Source of the DNA: Sphingomonas sp. SUN019
GTDB taxonomy: Bacteria > Pseudomonadota > Alphaproteobacteria > Sphingomonadales > Sphingomonadaceae
Assembly: GCF_024758705.1 (NCBI RefSeq)
Contig: NZ_CP096971.1
Location: forward strand, 930,001-994,000
Direction of reading: 5' to 3'
Length of the DNA stretch: 64,000 nt
Every line of letters begins with the position of its first letter. The stretch's first letter is position 1. The notes below the pieces were generated by a model, which was not told where the DNA came from, did no database searches, and saw nothing but the letters and a program-made list of their open reading frames with translations. The position numbers were made by a program, and so were the translations under genes. Positions 46,438-54,930 of the stretch are shown piece by piece.

Positions 46438-48393
46438 ATGATCAAATCGCTCCTGATCGCCAACCGCGGCGAGATCGCCTGCCGCATCATCCGAACGGCG
46501 CGCACGATGGGTATCCGCACCGTCGCGGTCTATTCCGACGCCGACGCGAAGGCGCTGCACGTCCGCCAGGCCGACGAAGCGGTCCACATCGGCGCGTCCC
46601 CTGCGCGCGAAAGCTATCTGGTCGGCGACAAGATCATCGCCGCGGCGAAGCATACCGGCGCGGAGGCGATCCATCCCGGTTACGGCTTCCTCAGCGAGAA
46701 CGCCGATTTCGCGCAGAGCGTGATCGACGCCGGGCTGATCTGGGTCGGCCCACGCCCCGACAGCATCCGCGCAATGGGGCTGAAGGACGCCGCAAAGGAG
46801 CGCATGATCGCCGCGGGCGTCCCCGTGACGCCGGGGTATCTCGGCGCGGACCAATCCCCCGACCGGCTCGCCGCGGAGGCGGAGAAGGTCGGCTATCCCG
46901 TCCTCATCAAGGCGGTCGCGGGCGGCGGCGGCAAGGGGATGCGCCGCGTCGATGTGCCCGCCGATTTCGCCGATGCGTTGCTATCATGCCAGCGCGAGGC
47001 CGAATCCTCGTTCGGCAACACGCAGGTGCTGATCGAGAAATACATCCTCTCGCCCCGTCATATCGAGGTGCAGGTCTTCGGCGACACCCACGGCAACGTC
47101 GTCCATCTGTTCGAACGCGACTGCTCGCTTCAGCGCCGCCACCAGAAAGTGATCGAGGAAGCCCCCGCCCCCGGCATGGACCCCGCCACCCGCGAGGCGG
47201 TCTGCGCCGCCGCGGTAAAGGCCGCGCAGGCGGTCGACTACGTCGGCGCGGGCACGATCGAATTCATCGCCGACACGTCTGATAGAGAAGACGGGGGCTC
47301 AGGCCTGCGCGCCGACCGCATCTGGTTCATGGAAATGAACACCCGGCTGCAGGTCGAACATCCGGTGACCGAGGAGATTACCGGCGTCGATCTGGTCGAA
47401 TGGCAATTGCGCGTCGCGAGTGGTGAGCCGTTGCCGAAACGGCAGGACGAACTCAGCATCAACGGCTGGGCCATCGAGGCAAGGCTCTATGCGGAAAACC
47501 CGGCAACGGGGTTTCTCCCAAGTGTCGGGCCGCTGCGCCACTTCAAGCTCCCATCGTCAAGCCGACGTTGGCCGGTCCGAACTGAGACAGGGTATAGCCG
47601 TGGAGATGAGGTCACACCATTCTATGACCCGATGCTGGCCAAGATCATCGCCACAGGGCCGGATCGCGACGAGGCGGTGACGGCTCTTGAGCACCATTGC
47701 GAAACAGTGACCTGTTGGCCAGTTCGGACCAATGCGCGATTCCTCGCATCGGCGCTTCGTCATCCTGCGTTCGTGGCGGGAGGCATAGACACAGGGTTCC
47801 TCGCTCGCGAAAGTGACATCCTCGTCGGCACCGAAGCGCCGAGCGAAGGTGCGTTGCAAGCGGTTGCCAGTCTGATCTTCGACGACGACCGCGGCGGTAG
47901 TCCCTCCGATATTTACGATGTTGGCTCCAGGCGCGACAGTGGACCGTGGTCAGCACAAGCCGGGACACGGCTTAGCGCGCCAAGCGCGCCTACTCGACTT
48001 CACTTGAGCACCGGTTCGTCGGTGAACGAAATTGTGTTCGACCCGGACTTTTCTGGTCCCAATCCGTGGGCCGAACGCGTCGACGAAGGCTGGCTTGTAG
48101 ACGACTTCGGCACGACATTCGTGCTTAACCCGGCGCGCGCCGGAGGTGACGCTATCGTCGGCGCGGCCGACGGAGCGATCCTGTCGCCTATGCCCGGTCG
48201 CCTGATCGCGGTGGAGGTCGCTGCGGGGGATGTGGTCGCCAAGGGGCAGAAACTCGTCACGCTGGAGGCGATGAAGATGGAGCACAGCCTGACCGCGCCG
48301 TTCGACGGCACGGTCGCCGAACTCAACGCCCACCCCGGCGGTCAGGTCAGCGAAGGCGCGTTGCTGGTGCGGATCGAGCGGGCGGAGGGGTGA
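46438..48393 (+). CDS. mccA: Methylcrotonoyl-CoA carboxylase alpha subunit (biotin carboxylase/BCCP)
   Basis: Biotin-containing subunit that carboxylates biotin with ATP and bicarbonate. The 651 residues hold an N-terminal biotin carboxylase (SLLIANRGEIACRIIRTART; ATP-grasp KAVAGGGGKGMRRV; FMEMNTRLQVEHPVTE), a middle BT domain (about 480-575) and a C-terminal biotinyl domain with the modified Lys in LEAMKMEHSL. From about 47540 to 48150 codon use becomes clearly less GC-biased than on either side, while the reading frame and expected domains are kept. It is separated from mccB by the DUF559 and SnoaL-like genes. Confidence 0.94.
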   Translation: MIKSLLIANRGEIACRIIRTARTMGIRTVAVYSDADAKALHVRQADEAVHIGASPARESYLVGDKIIAAAKHTGAEAIHPGYGFLSENADFAQSVIDAGLIWVGPRPDSIRAMGLKDAAKERMIAAGVPVTPGYLGADQSPDRLAAEAEKVGYPVLIKAVAGGGGKGMRRVDVPADFADALLSCQREAESSFGNTQVLIEKYILSPRHIEVQVFGDTHGNVVHLFERDCSLQRRHQKVIEEAPAPGMDPATREAVCAAAVKAAQAVDYVGAGTIEFIADTSDREDGGSGLRADRIWFMEMNTRLQVEHPVTEEITGVDLVEWQLRVASGEPLPKRQDELSINGWAIEARLYAENPATGFLPSVGPLRHFKLPSSSRRWPVRTETGYSRGDEVTPFYDPMLAKIIATGPDRDEAVTALEHHCETVTCWPVRTNARFLASALRHPAFVAGGIDTGFLARESDILVGTEAPSEGALQAVASLIFDDDRGGSPSDIYDVGSRRDSGPWSAQAGTRLSAPSAPTRLHLSTGSSVNEIVFDPDFSGPNPWAERVDEGWLVDDFGTTFVLNPARAGGDAIVGAADGAILSPMPGRLIAVEVAAGDVVAKGQKLVTLEAMKMEHSLTAPFDGTVAELNAHPGGQVSEGALLVRIERAEG

Positions 48394-48419
48394 TGCATAC
48401 ACTCGTCGACCTCGCCCAG

Positions 48420-48498
48420 CCGTCGTTGCGAGCGCAGCGAAGCAATCCAGTTTCTCGCGCGCTGCACTGGATTGCTTCACTGCGCTCGCAACGACGGG
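48420..48498. repeat. Family C palindromic repeat
   Basis: CCGTCGTTGCGAGCGCAGCG followed by AAGCAATCCAGT is matched inversely by ACTGGATTGCTTCACTGCGC followed by TCGCAACGACG, over a short central spacer. This is a typical dispersed repeat of alphaproteobacteria, unrelated to families A and B. A half unit of yet another type (TTCCCCGGCGAGAGCCGGGG, about 48524-48543) lies just to its right. Together they fill the mccA to 48555 gap. Confidence 0.88.
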
Positions 48499-48554
48499 GG
48501 CTGGCGTAATATATGTCTTGCGTTCCCCGGCGAGAGCCGGGGTGGTGTACGGGA

Positions 48555-48896
48555 TCAAGGTGCCAGCTTCCGCGTCTCGTACCCACTCACACCGCCGCGC
48601 GTGCTGACCGTCACCCCGGCCATCCCGCCGCCGACCAGGAACAGGTTCAATTCCTCCACCGGACTACGTCGATTGAGCATCCGCCGTCGCTCGCTCGGCA
48701 CATCCTGGATCGCCGGGTCGCCCTCTTCCGACCCGACGAACGGCACCCGGAACCGATCGGCGTTGCGCAGCCCGCACACCGTCACATCGGTCGAAGTGGG
48801 ATCATACACGCAACGCGGTTCGGCCGCGGTCATCCGCTGGTAACGCTCCATCGCGCCATCGTCGGCCCCGGCCAGCAGCAGCAGAATCGGGAGCAT
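48555..48896 (-). CDS. Small exported protein of unknown function
   Basis: 113 residues from ATG 48896, beginning MLPILLLLAGADDGAMERYQ, a weak signal peptide. An in-frame TTG at 48932 would add 12 residues. The body has two Cys (RCVYDPTSTDVTVCGLRNAD), a basic region and a Gly-rich VGGGMAGVTVSTRGG. I recognise no domain; similar short periplasmic proteins are common in sphingomonads. It lies just downstream of the threonine synthase-like gene start-to-stop direction and is on the same strand. Confidence 0.65.
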   Translation of the reverse strand: MLPILLLLAGADDGAMERYQRMTAAEPRCVYDPTSTDVTVCGLRNADRFRVPFVGSEEGDPAIQDVPSERRRMLNRRSPVEELNLFLVGGGMAGVTVSTRGGVSGYETRKLAP

Positions 48897-48940
48897 AGTG
48901 AAGATGATGCGCCCAGCCTTCGCTCCCGGCAAGCACGTTT

Positions 48941-50164
48941 CTACAACGCCCCGAAATCGATCTCTTTATGCCGATCCAGCGTCCGATCCGCCGCTGGCAT
49001 CGGATATTTCAGCCCCGTCGCGCAGTTGAACAGCACGACTCGCTCATCCTCATCGACCACCCCATCGGCCAGGGCCTGTTTGTACGCCGCCAAGGTCGCC
49101 CCGCCCTCCGGACACAGCAACATCCCGTCCTTCTTCGCGCAGTCATCCACCGCGCGCAAAATCGCCGGATCACCCACCGCCAGCGCGCGCCCGCCGCTCT
49201 CCCGCACCGCGCGGAGAATCAGGAAATCGCCGACCGCTTTCGGCACGCGAATGCCCGCTGCGACGGTGGACGCGTCCTCCCAGCGTTCGGCGTGCTCCTC
49301 GCCCGCCTCGAACGCACGGACGATCGGCGCGCAGCCGCTCGCCTGCACCGCATACATCCGCGGGCGCTCCGGGCCGATCCAGCCGAGCCGCTCCAGCTCG
49401 TCGAACGCCTTCCACATCCCGATCAGCCCGGTGCCGCCGCCGGTCGGGTAAAAGATCGCATCCGGCAGCTTCCAGCCGAATTGCGCGGCCAGTTCGAGGC
49501 CCATCGTCTTCTTGCCCTCGATCCGATATGGTTCCTTCAACGTCGAGAAATCGAACCAGCGCCCCTCGGCCGCGCCCTTAGCGACGATCGCCCCGCAATC
49601 GTCGATCAACCCGTTGACGCGCCACACCCGCGCGCCCTGCAACGCGATCTCGCGCACGTTCACTTCCGGCGTATCGTCGGGGCAGAACACGATCGTCTCG
49701 ATCCCGCAGCGCGTGGCATAGGCGGCCAGCGCCGCGCCCGCATTGCCGTTGGTCGGCATCGCGATCCGCGTGACGCCCAGTTCCTTCGCCATCGCCACCG
49801 CCATCACCAGCCCGCGCGCCTTGAAGCTGCCCGTCGGCAGCCGCCCCTCGTCCTTCACCAGCACGGTCGCCCCGCCCGACGCCGGGATGGGAACGAGCGG
49901 CGTCTCGATCTCGCCGAGACTGACGATGTTCGCGGTGTCGCGCACCGGTAGCAATTCGCGCCACCGCCATAGATCGGTTTCGCGCGTTACGAGCGTATCG
50001 CGCGGCCACGCCGCCTTCACCGCGTCCAGATCGTAGCGGACCAGCAACGGCCGCCCGACGCGCGAGAGATTGTGAAGCTGGTCGGCCTCGTACCGCTCGC
50101 CGGTCATCGAGCATTCGAGATGCGTGACGAAGGTCGGGCGTTCGGTGGTAAGGTTGGTGTTCAT
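48941..50164 (-). CDS. Threonine synthase-like PLP enzyme
   Basis: 407-residue fold-type II pyridoxal-phosphate enzyme. The PLP Lys lies in RLPTGSFKARGLVMAVAMAK and the phosphate loop is YPTGGGTGLIGMWKAFDEL. TNGNAGAALAAYATRCGI is the substrate loop. The arrangement, with a zinc-ribbon-less N-terminus THLECSMTGERYEADQ, fits the plant/archaeal-type threonine synthase group often annotated thrC in proteobacteria. Because another threonine synthase could exist elsewhere, the exact reaction is not certain. It is upstream of grpE's small partner on the same strand. Confidence 0.87.
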   Translation of the reverse strand: MNTNLTTERPTFVTHLECSMTGERYEADQLHNLSRVGRPLLVRYDLDAVKAAWPRDTLVTRETDLWRWRELLPVRDTANIVSLGEIETPLVPIPASGGATVLVKDEGRLPTGSFKARGLVMAVAMAKELGVTRIAMPTNGNAGAALAAYATRCGIETIVFCPDDTPEVNVREIALQGARVWRVNGLIDDCGAIVAKGAAEGRWFDFSTLKEPYRIEGKKTMGLELAAQFGWKLPDAIFYPTGGGTGLIGMWKAFDELERLGWIGPERPRMYAVQASGCAPIVRAFEAGEEHAERWEDASTVAAGIRVPKAVGDFLILRAVRESGGRALAVGDPAILRAVDDCAKKDGMLLCPEGGATLAAYKQALADGVVDEDERVVLFNCATGLKYPMPAADRTLDRHKEIDFGAL

Positions 50165-50182
50165 GGCGACGCCATGCCGAAG

Positions 50183-50401
50183 CTAATCGTCAAACTCCAG
50201 CGCCGCGGTCGCGCCGCCGGTCAGATTGTTCGGCCGGTTCGGTTCGACCGGCACGCCTTCGCCGCCATCGTCCGCGGGACGTTTCGGTTTGCGGTCGCGC
50301 TTTTTGAAACGCGCGACAAGCCTGCGCAAACCGGCGCGTTCCTGGGCGCGTAGCAAACGCTCGACGCTCAAACGTCGCGGCGAATGATCATGCGTTGGCA
50401 T
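50183..50401 (-). CDS. Small basic protein co-transcribed with grpE
   Basis: 72-residue protein. Its ATG follows the grpE TGA immediately, so coupling is likely. It has a basic first half (RLSVERLLRAQERAGLRRLV, ARFKKRDRKPKRP) and an acidic, Asn/Pro-rich end. No known domain. The high charge and conserved-looking position in the hrcA-grpE operon suggest a real gene. Confidence 0.62.
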   Translation of the reverse strand: MPTHDHSPRRLSVERLLRAQERAGLRRLVARFKKRDRKPKRPADDGGEGVPVEPNRPNNLTGGATAALEFDD

Positions 50402-50935
50402 TCAGTCTCCCTTCTTCGCAACCCCCACCAGCGCCGGCCGCAACAGCCGGTCCTTGATCATCCAGCCCGACTGCATCTCCTGCACGATCGTGCCCGCAGC
50501 CTGATCGCTCGGCATTTCCAGCATCGCCTGGTGACGGTTCGGGTCGAGCGGCTGGCCCATCGCCTCGATCCGAGTCAGCCCGTGGCGCTGGAACACGCTG
50601 TTCAGCTCGCGACCGGTCGCCTCCAGCCCGGTGACCAACCCCTTGAACTTGTCGTCGCCGCGCAGTTCCTCCGGGATCGACGCCAGCGCGCGTTCCAGAT
50701 TGTCATTCACGCTCAGCACGTCGCGCGCGAATGCGGTCGCGGCATAGGCGCGCGCGTCGATCGCATCCTTTTCTGCGCGGCGGCGCACGTTTTGCACCTC
50801 GGCCTGCGCGTACAAGGTCGCCTGCTTCGCTTCGACCAGCTGCGCTTCGAGCTCGGCCACGCGGTCATGCTCGGCGACTTCAGGCGCACCCTCGGCGGTT
50901 TCCTCACGCAGGTCGGCGTTATTCTCTTCGGTCAT
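50402..50935 (-). CDS. grpE: Nucleotide exchange factor GrpE
   Basis: Heat-shock co-chaperone that drives ADP release from DnaK. The 177 residues start at the ATG ending at 50935, with AGGA shortly upstream; twelve codons of upstream frame are dropped. An acidic N-terminus leads into a long coiled-coil helix (VAELEAQLVEAKQATLYAQA, EVQNVRRRAEKD). The C-terminal beta domain has HQAMLEMPSDQAAGTIVQEM and GWMIKDRLLRPALVGVAKK. It is 32 bp downstream of hrcA in the same operon. Confidence 0.95.
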   Translation of the reverse strand: MTEENNADLREETAEGAPEVAEHDRVAELEAQLVEAKQATLYAQAEVQNVRRRAEKDAIDARAYAATAFARDVLSVNDNLERALASIPEELRGDDKFKGLVTGLEATGRELNSVFQRHGLTRIEAMGQPLDPNRHQAMLEMPSDQAAGTIVQEMQSGWMIKDRLLRPALVGVAKKGD

Positions 50936-50967
50936 TCTGATCCTGTGATCCCTGTTTGTCGCCATGC

Positions 50968-52011
50968 TCAACCCATCAGACGGGCGAGCGTTGCAGCGGT
51001 GAAATCCACCATGGGCACGACGCGCGCGTAGTTCAACCGCGTCGGGCCGATCACGCCCACTACGCCGACCACGCGCCCGTCGCTGCCGCGGAACGGTTTC
51101 GCGATGACGGACGACCCGCTGAGCGCGAACAATTTGTTCTCCGCACCGATGAAGATGCGCGTCGCATCGCCCGCGCGCGCCGAATCGAGCAGCGCCGCAA
51201 TCTCCTGCTTGCCCTCCAAATCGTCAAGCAGGTCGCGCACCCGTTCCAGATCGGCCGCCGCGGCATCGTCGAGCAACCGCCCCTGCCCGCGCACGATCAG
51301 CACCGGGCGGCGGTTCGCGTCCTCGCTCCACACCGCCAGCCCCTGTTCGACCAAAGCCCGCGCCGCACCGTCCAGCGCCGCGCGGTTCTGCGTCAACTCC
51401 GCGTCGATTCGCGCGCGCGCCTGCACCAACGTCAGTCCGGAAAGCGTCGCGGACATGTAGTTCCCCGCCTCGACCAGCGCCGACGCGCCGACGCCGGGCG
51501 GCAGGTCGATGACGCGATTTTCTACCCCGCCGTCCTCACTGACCAGCACCGCCAGCGCCTGTGCGTGCGACAGCGGCACGAACCCGATCGAACGCAGCAC
51601 CTGTTCGCGCTTCGGCACCATCACCAGCCCGGCGCACGCCGACAGGCCTGACAGCGCGGCGGTGGTCGCCGCCAGCGCCTCCTCTACCGGCCCGCGCGAT
51701 CCGGCCCGCGATTCGATCTGCGCGCGTTCGTCGGCCGATGGCTCCAACGCCTGCATCATCCCGTCGACGAACAGCCGCAGCCCCAGATCGGTCGGCATCC
51801 GCCCCGCCGACGTGTGCGGGGAGGCGAGCAGGCCCGACTCCTCGAGCTGCTGAAGCACGGTGCGGATCGAGGCGGGAGAGAGATTGAGGCCCGCGAGCGC
51901 CAGCGTCTTCGACCCGACCGGCAGCCCGCTTTCCAGATAGCCGTCGACCACACGCCGGAAGATGTCGCGCGCACGGTCGTTCAGCTCGGCGATCGGGGGC
52001 GTCACGGCCAT
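50968..52011 (-). CDS. hrcA: Heat-inducible transcription repressor HrcA
   Basis: Repressor of class I heat-shock genes. The 347 residues have an N-terminal winged helix (about 1-75: IFRRVVDGYLESGLPVGSKT, then LNLSPASIRTVLQQLEESGL and LLASPHTSAGRMPTDLGLRL). A GAF-like dimer core and C-terminal region FIGAENKLFALSGSSVIAKP and VGVIGPTRLNYARVVPMVDF follow. It is divergent from rph, with only 96 bp between. No CIRCE inverted repeat (TTAGCACTC type) is seen in that gap. Confidence 0.95.
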   Translation of the reverse strand: MAVTPPIAELNDRARDIFRRVVDGYLESGLPVGSKTLALAGLNLSPASIRTVLQQLEESGLLASPHTSAGRMPTDLGLRLFVDGMMQALEPSADERAQIESRAGSRGPVEEALAATTAALSGLSACAGLVMVPKREQVLRSIGFVPLSHAQALAVLVSEDGGVENRVIDLPPGVGASALVEAGNYMSATLSGLTLVQARARIDAELTQNRAALDGAARALVEQGLAVWSEDANRRPVLIVRGQGRLLDDAAAADLERVRDLLDDLEGKQEIAALLDSARAGDATRIFIGAENKLFALSGSSVIAKPFRGSDGRVVGVVGVIGPTRLNYARVVPMVDFTAATLARLMG

Positions 52012-52107
52012 ACGACCGATCTAGGGCGCGGCGAACGTGCGGGCAACGGGCTGGCGCGGGACGACGCGCGCGGTTAGGGCGGCCCCTCGAGTTTCATGGA
52101 GAATATC

Positions 52108-52821
52108 ATGCGCCCCAGCGGCCGTGCGCCAGACCAGATGCGCACTATCACGATCGAACCGCGTTTCACCCGTCACGCCGAGGGATCGGTGCTGATCGGC
52201 TTCGGCGACACGAAGGTGCTGGTCACCGCCAGCGTCGAGGAACGCGTGCCGCCGTTCCTGCGCGGCAAGGGTCAGGGTTGGGTGACCGCCGAATACGGGA
52301 TGCTCCCGCGCGCCACGCATACCCGCGGGTCGCGCGAGGCGGCGAAAGGCAAGCAGTCCGGCCGGACGCAGGAAATCCAGCGGCTTATCGGGCGTTCGCT
52401 GCGCGCCGTCACCGACATGAGCCTGCTCGGCGAGCGTCAGATCACGCTCGATTGCGACGTGATCCAGGCCGACGGCGGCACGCGCACGGCCTCGATTTCG
52501 GGCGCGTGGGTCGCGTTGCGGCTGGCGATCAACGGTTTGCTGGCGAGCGGCAAGCTGACCTCCGACCCGCTCAGCCAAAAGGTCGCCGCGGTCAGCTGCG
52601 GCATCTTCAAAGGCACGCCGGTCCTCGACCTCGACTACGACGAGGATTCGAATGCCGACGCGGACGCGAACTTCGTCCTCCTCGAAAACGGTCACATCGC
52701 GGAGGCGCAGGCGACCGCCGAACACGCGACCTATGACGAGGAGGCGCTGCTCCGCCTGCTGCGCCTGTCGCGCATCGGCTGCACCGAAATCTTCGCCGCG
52801 CAGGCGAAGGCCGTCTCATGA
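52108..52821 (+). CDS. rph: Ribonuclease PH
   Basis: Phosphorolytic 3-prime exoribonuclease that trims tRNA precursors. From ATG 52108 the product is 237 residues, opening [20 protein letters not shown]. An upstream ATG at 52096 is less likely, because GGAG at 52098-52101 makes a good Shine-Dalgarno for 52108. Motifs are [20 protein letters not shown] (phosphate site), [20 protein letters not shown] and [17 protein letters not shown]. It overlaps rdgB by four bases and diverges from hrcA. Confidence 0.95.
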   Translation: MRPSGRAPDQMRTITIEPRFTRHAEGSVLIGFGDTKVLVTASVEERVPPFLRGKGQGWVTAEYGMLPRATHTRGSREAAKGKQSGRTQEIQRLIGRSLRAVTDMSLLGERQITLDCDVIQADGGTRTASISGAWVALRLAINGLLASGKLTSDPLSQKVAAVSCGIFKGTPVLDLDYDEDSNADADANFVLLENGHIAEAQATAEHATYDEEALLRLLRLSRIGCTEIFAAQAKAVS

Positions 52822-53444
52822 GCGGCGAAGGTGACGCCCCCCAGGCGATCCGCAAGCTGAAGCCCGGACGGTTGGTGATCGCCAGCCACAATCCGGGCAA
52901 GGTGCGCGAGATCGAGGCGTTGCTTGCTCCCTACGGCGTCGAGCCCGTGTCGGCCGCCGCGCTCGACCTGCCCGAGCCGGAGGAGACCGGCACCACGTTC
53001 GTGATGAACGCCGAACTGAAGGCGCGCGCCGCGGCCGACCTGTCGGGCCTCCCCGCGCTGGCGGACGACAGCGGGCTGTGCGTCGCAGCTTTGGGCGGCG
53101 ATCCGGGCATCTTCTCGGCGCGCTGGGCGGGTGAGGCGAAGGATTTCGGCCTCGCGATGCGACTGATCGAGGACAATCTCGCCCGCACCCCCGATGCGCC
53201 GCGCGACGCGCATTTCGTCTGCGCGCTGGCGCTCGCGTGGCCCGACGGCCACATCGAATGGTTCGAAGGCCGCGTCGACGGGACGTTGGTGTGGCCACCG
53301 CGCGGTGATCAGGGTTTCGGCTACGATCCGATGTTTCTGCCGGTCGACGGCAGCGAGACGTTCGGCGAAATGGACCCCGACGCGAAGCACGCCATCAGCC
53401 ACCGCGCGGAAGCGTTCCGGCAGATGGTCGCGGCGGTCTTCTGA
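52818..53444 (+). CDS. rdgB: Non-canonical purine NTP pyrophosphatase (RdgB/HAM1)
   Basis: Removes inosine and xanthosine triphosphates from nucleotide pools. The 208 residues include [60 protein letters not shown] and [20 protein letters not shown]. The C-terminal [13 protein letters not shown] is the family end motif. The ATG overlaps the rph stop (ATGA), giving the common rph-rdgB pair. Confidence 0.95.
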   Translation: MSGEGDAPQAIRKLKPGRLVIASHNPGKVREIEALLAPYGVEPVSAAALDLPEPEETGTTFVMNAELKARAAADLSGLPALADDSGLCVAALGGDPGIFSARWAGEAKDFGLAMRLIEDNLARTPDAPRDAHFVCALALAWPDGHIEWFEGRVDGTLVWPPRGDQGFGYDPMFLPVDGSETFGEMDPDAKHAISHRAEAFRQMVAAVF

Positions 53445-53594
53445 GAGCAAGGGCGCAGCGTCGCCAGGCCGGACGGACGCCGCTTGCACCGTACCGACGA
53501 CCGCGCTAGGCACCGGTGACGCGAGCTGTCGGCTGTAGAATGTGGGACTTTCGACGGGCCGAAGTCGCAATTAATCGTGCGATGCGAACGTGAT

Positions 53595-53668
53595 GCGGGT
53601 GTAGCTTAATGGTAGAGCAGAAGCTTCCCAAGCTTACGACGAGGGTTCGATTCCCTTCACCCGCTCCA
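53595..53668 (+). tRNA. tRNA-Gly (CCC anticodon)
   Basis: Cloverleaf: acceptor GCGGGTG (53595-53601) pairs with CACCCGC (53658-53664), then T discriminator and encoded CCA (53666-53668). The D arm is GCTT-AATGGTA-GAGC, the anticodon stem AAGC/GCTT carries loop TTCCCAA, so the anticodon is CCC, and the T arm contains GGTTCGATTCC. One anticodon-stem end pair is mismatched, as in other Gly-CCC tRNAs. The opposite-strand deacetylase gene ends inside it. Confidence 0.95.
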
Positions 53669-54710
53669 CACCGATCTCCGTACCAGTAACGGCCCTCTCT
53701 ACCGAAAATGCGCTGCCCGGGTAGATGGCTGGCCGAAGCACCGCCGCGCCGGCCGATCGCGCGACCCGATCCATCGTGGCGCTGACCATTCCGTGATCGT
53801 CGGCGAGCCGGCGATAATGATCGAAGATCGCGCCGAGCACGCGAAGATTGGCGTCGGCGCCGTGCCCGAAATTCTGCGGGTGCCACCACAGATGAAACAG
53901 CCCCCCGTGCGTGGCGGCGTGCGTCATCTCGCGGCGGATCCGTCCCAATTGCAGCCGGTTTAGCGGCGGCGTGGATGCCGGACGCAGGAATCGGCTGGCG
54001 GCGACGTCGACCATGCCGTCAGCCTGTCGCGGCCGGTTCACATCCGGCCGCGGCGACAGCGGCAGATAATTGTCCGCCGCGCGCAGCACCCTGGACCAGC
54101 GCGTTTCCTGACGACGCTGACGGCTGCGGTGCAGCGCCGATCGCTGATTGCCGCGATAGCTGCGATAGCCGCTATCCCGGCATAGCGGCAGATAGGTCTG
54201 ACGGAGTTGATTGCGCGGGAACACGATGCTGCGCAATTCGATATCCAGCAACGCCGCGGCGCGGTGCGCAGCCGCAAGGTCGGCCTCGAACGCGGCGGGA
54301 TCGCCGCCGTCCTCGAGGCAGTAATAATGCGAAAACGTATGCCCGGCGATCTCCTGCCCCGGGCAGTCGCGGATCGAGCGGATGAGCGATCGGCCGAAAT
54401 GCAGCGGATCCTCCCGCTCGTTGCGGCCGATTCCGCCGATCCGCGGATATGGCGACAGTGCGAGATCGTCATAGGCCGGCCGTATCGCAGGCAACGAATC
54501 GAGCAGTTCGTCGCGGTCGTCGAAGAACAAAAGGCCGACCGTCGCCCAGGTGCAACAGATGCCATGCCGTTCCGCCAGCGCCAGGATCCGCGGAATCGCG
54601 TCACGCGCGCCCAGGATGCTGGCGCGCTGTTTGCCGAGCGCCTTTTCGGCCTCCATCCCCCATGCCTGTTCGAGATCGAGCGAGATGACGAAGTGCGAAG
54701 GCGAGGTCAT
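53634..54710 (-). CDS. Polysaccharide deacetylase-family protein, 3' end in tRNA-Gly
   Basis: 358-residue NodB-fold carbohydrate esterase-like protein. The first motif, VISLDLEQAWG, has an Asp; the metal-binding HxxxH is in EIAGHTFSHYYCLEDGG; further motifs are SIVFPRNQLRQTYLP and HGGLFHLWWHPQNFGHG. It probably removes N-acetyl groups from an exopolysaccharide or peptidoglycan. The natural end seems to have been lost: the last about 35 residues run on and finish ERVKGIEPSS, which is the antisense translation of the tRNA. It overlaps the tRNA by 35 bp. It diverges from the FAD oxidoreductase. Confidence 0.85.
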   Translation of the reverse strand: MTSPSHFVISLDLEQAWGMEAEKALGKQRASILGARDAIPRILALAERHGICCTWATVGLLFFDDRDELLDSLPAIRPAYDDLALSPYPRIGGIGRNEREDPLHFGRSLIRSIRDCPGQEIAGHTFSHYYCLEDGGDPAAFEADLAAAHRAAALLDIELRSIVFPRNQLRQTYLPLCRDSGYRSYRGNQRSALHRSRQRRQETRWSRVLRAADNYLPLSPRPDVNRPRQADGMVDVAASRFLRPASTPPLNRLQLGRIRREMTHAATHGGLFHLWWHPQNFGHGADANLRVLGAIFDHYRRLADDHGMVSATMDRVARSAGAAVLRPAIYPGSAFSVERAVTGTEIGVERVKGIEPSS

Positions 54711-54930
54711 GGAGACATTCGTCGCGAACAGCGCCTCTGGAGCAGGGTCGATGTCCGGAAATACGGGTTGGACACACTGGCGGCAATTGCGCCATCGGGC
54801 GGTGGACCATCCCCAAAGGCGGTAGCGTCTTTCCCTTATGCGCCAATGCCGCCCTATGATTGCTGATAAATCTCAACGGGTTTCGTAGCAGGGTCGGGCT
54901 ATCAGAATGCGAGCGTGAGAGGCGAACCCT

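Noticed and set aside
52012..52107. CIRCE operator between hrcA and rph
   Set aside because: No TTAGCACTC/GAGTGCTAA pair is present in the gap.
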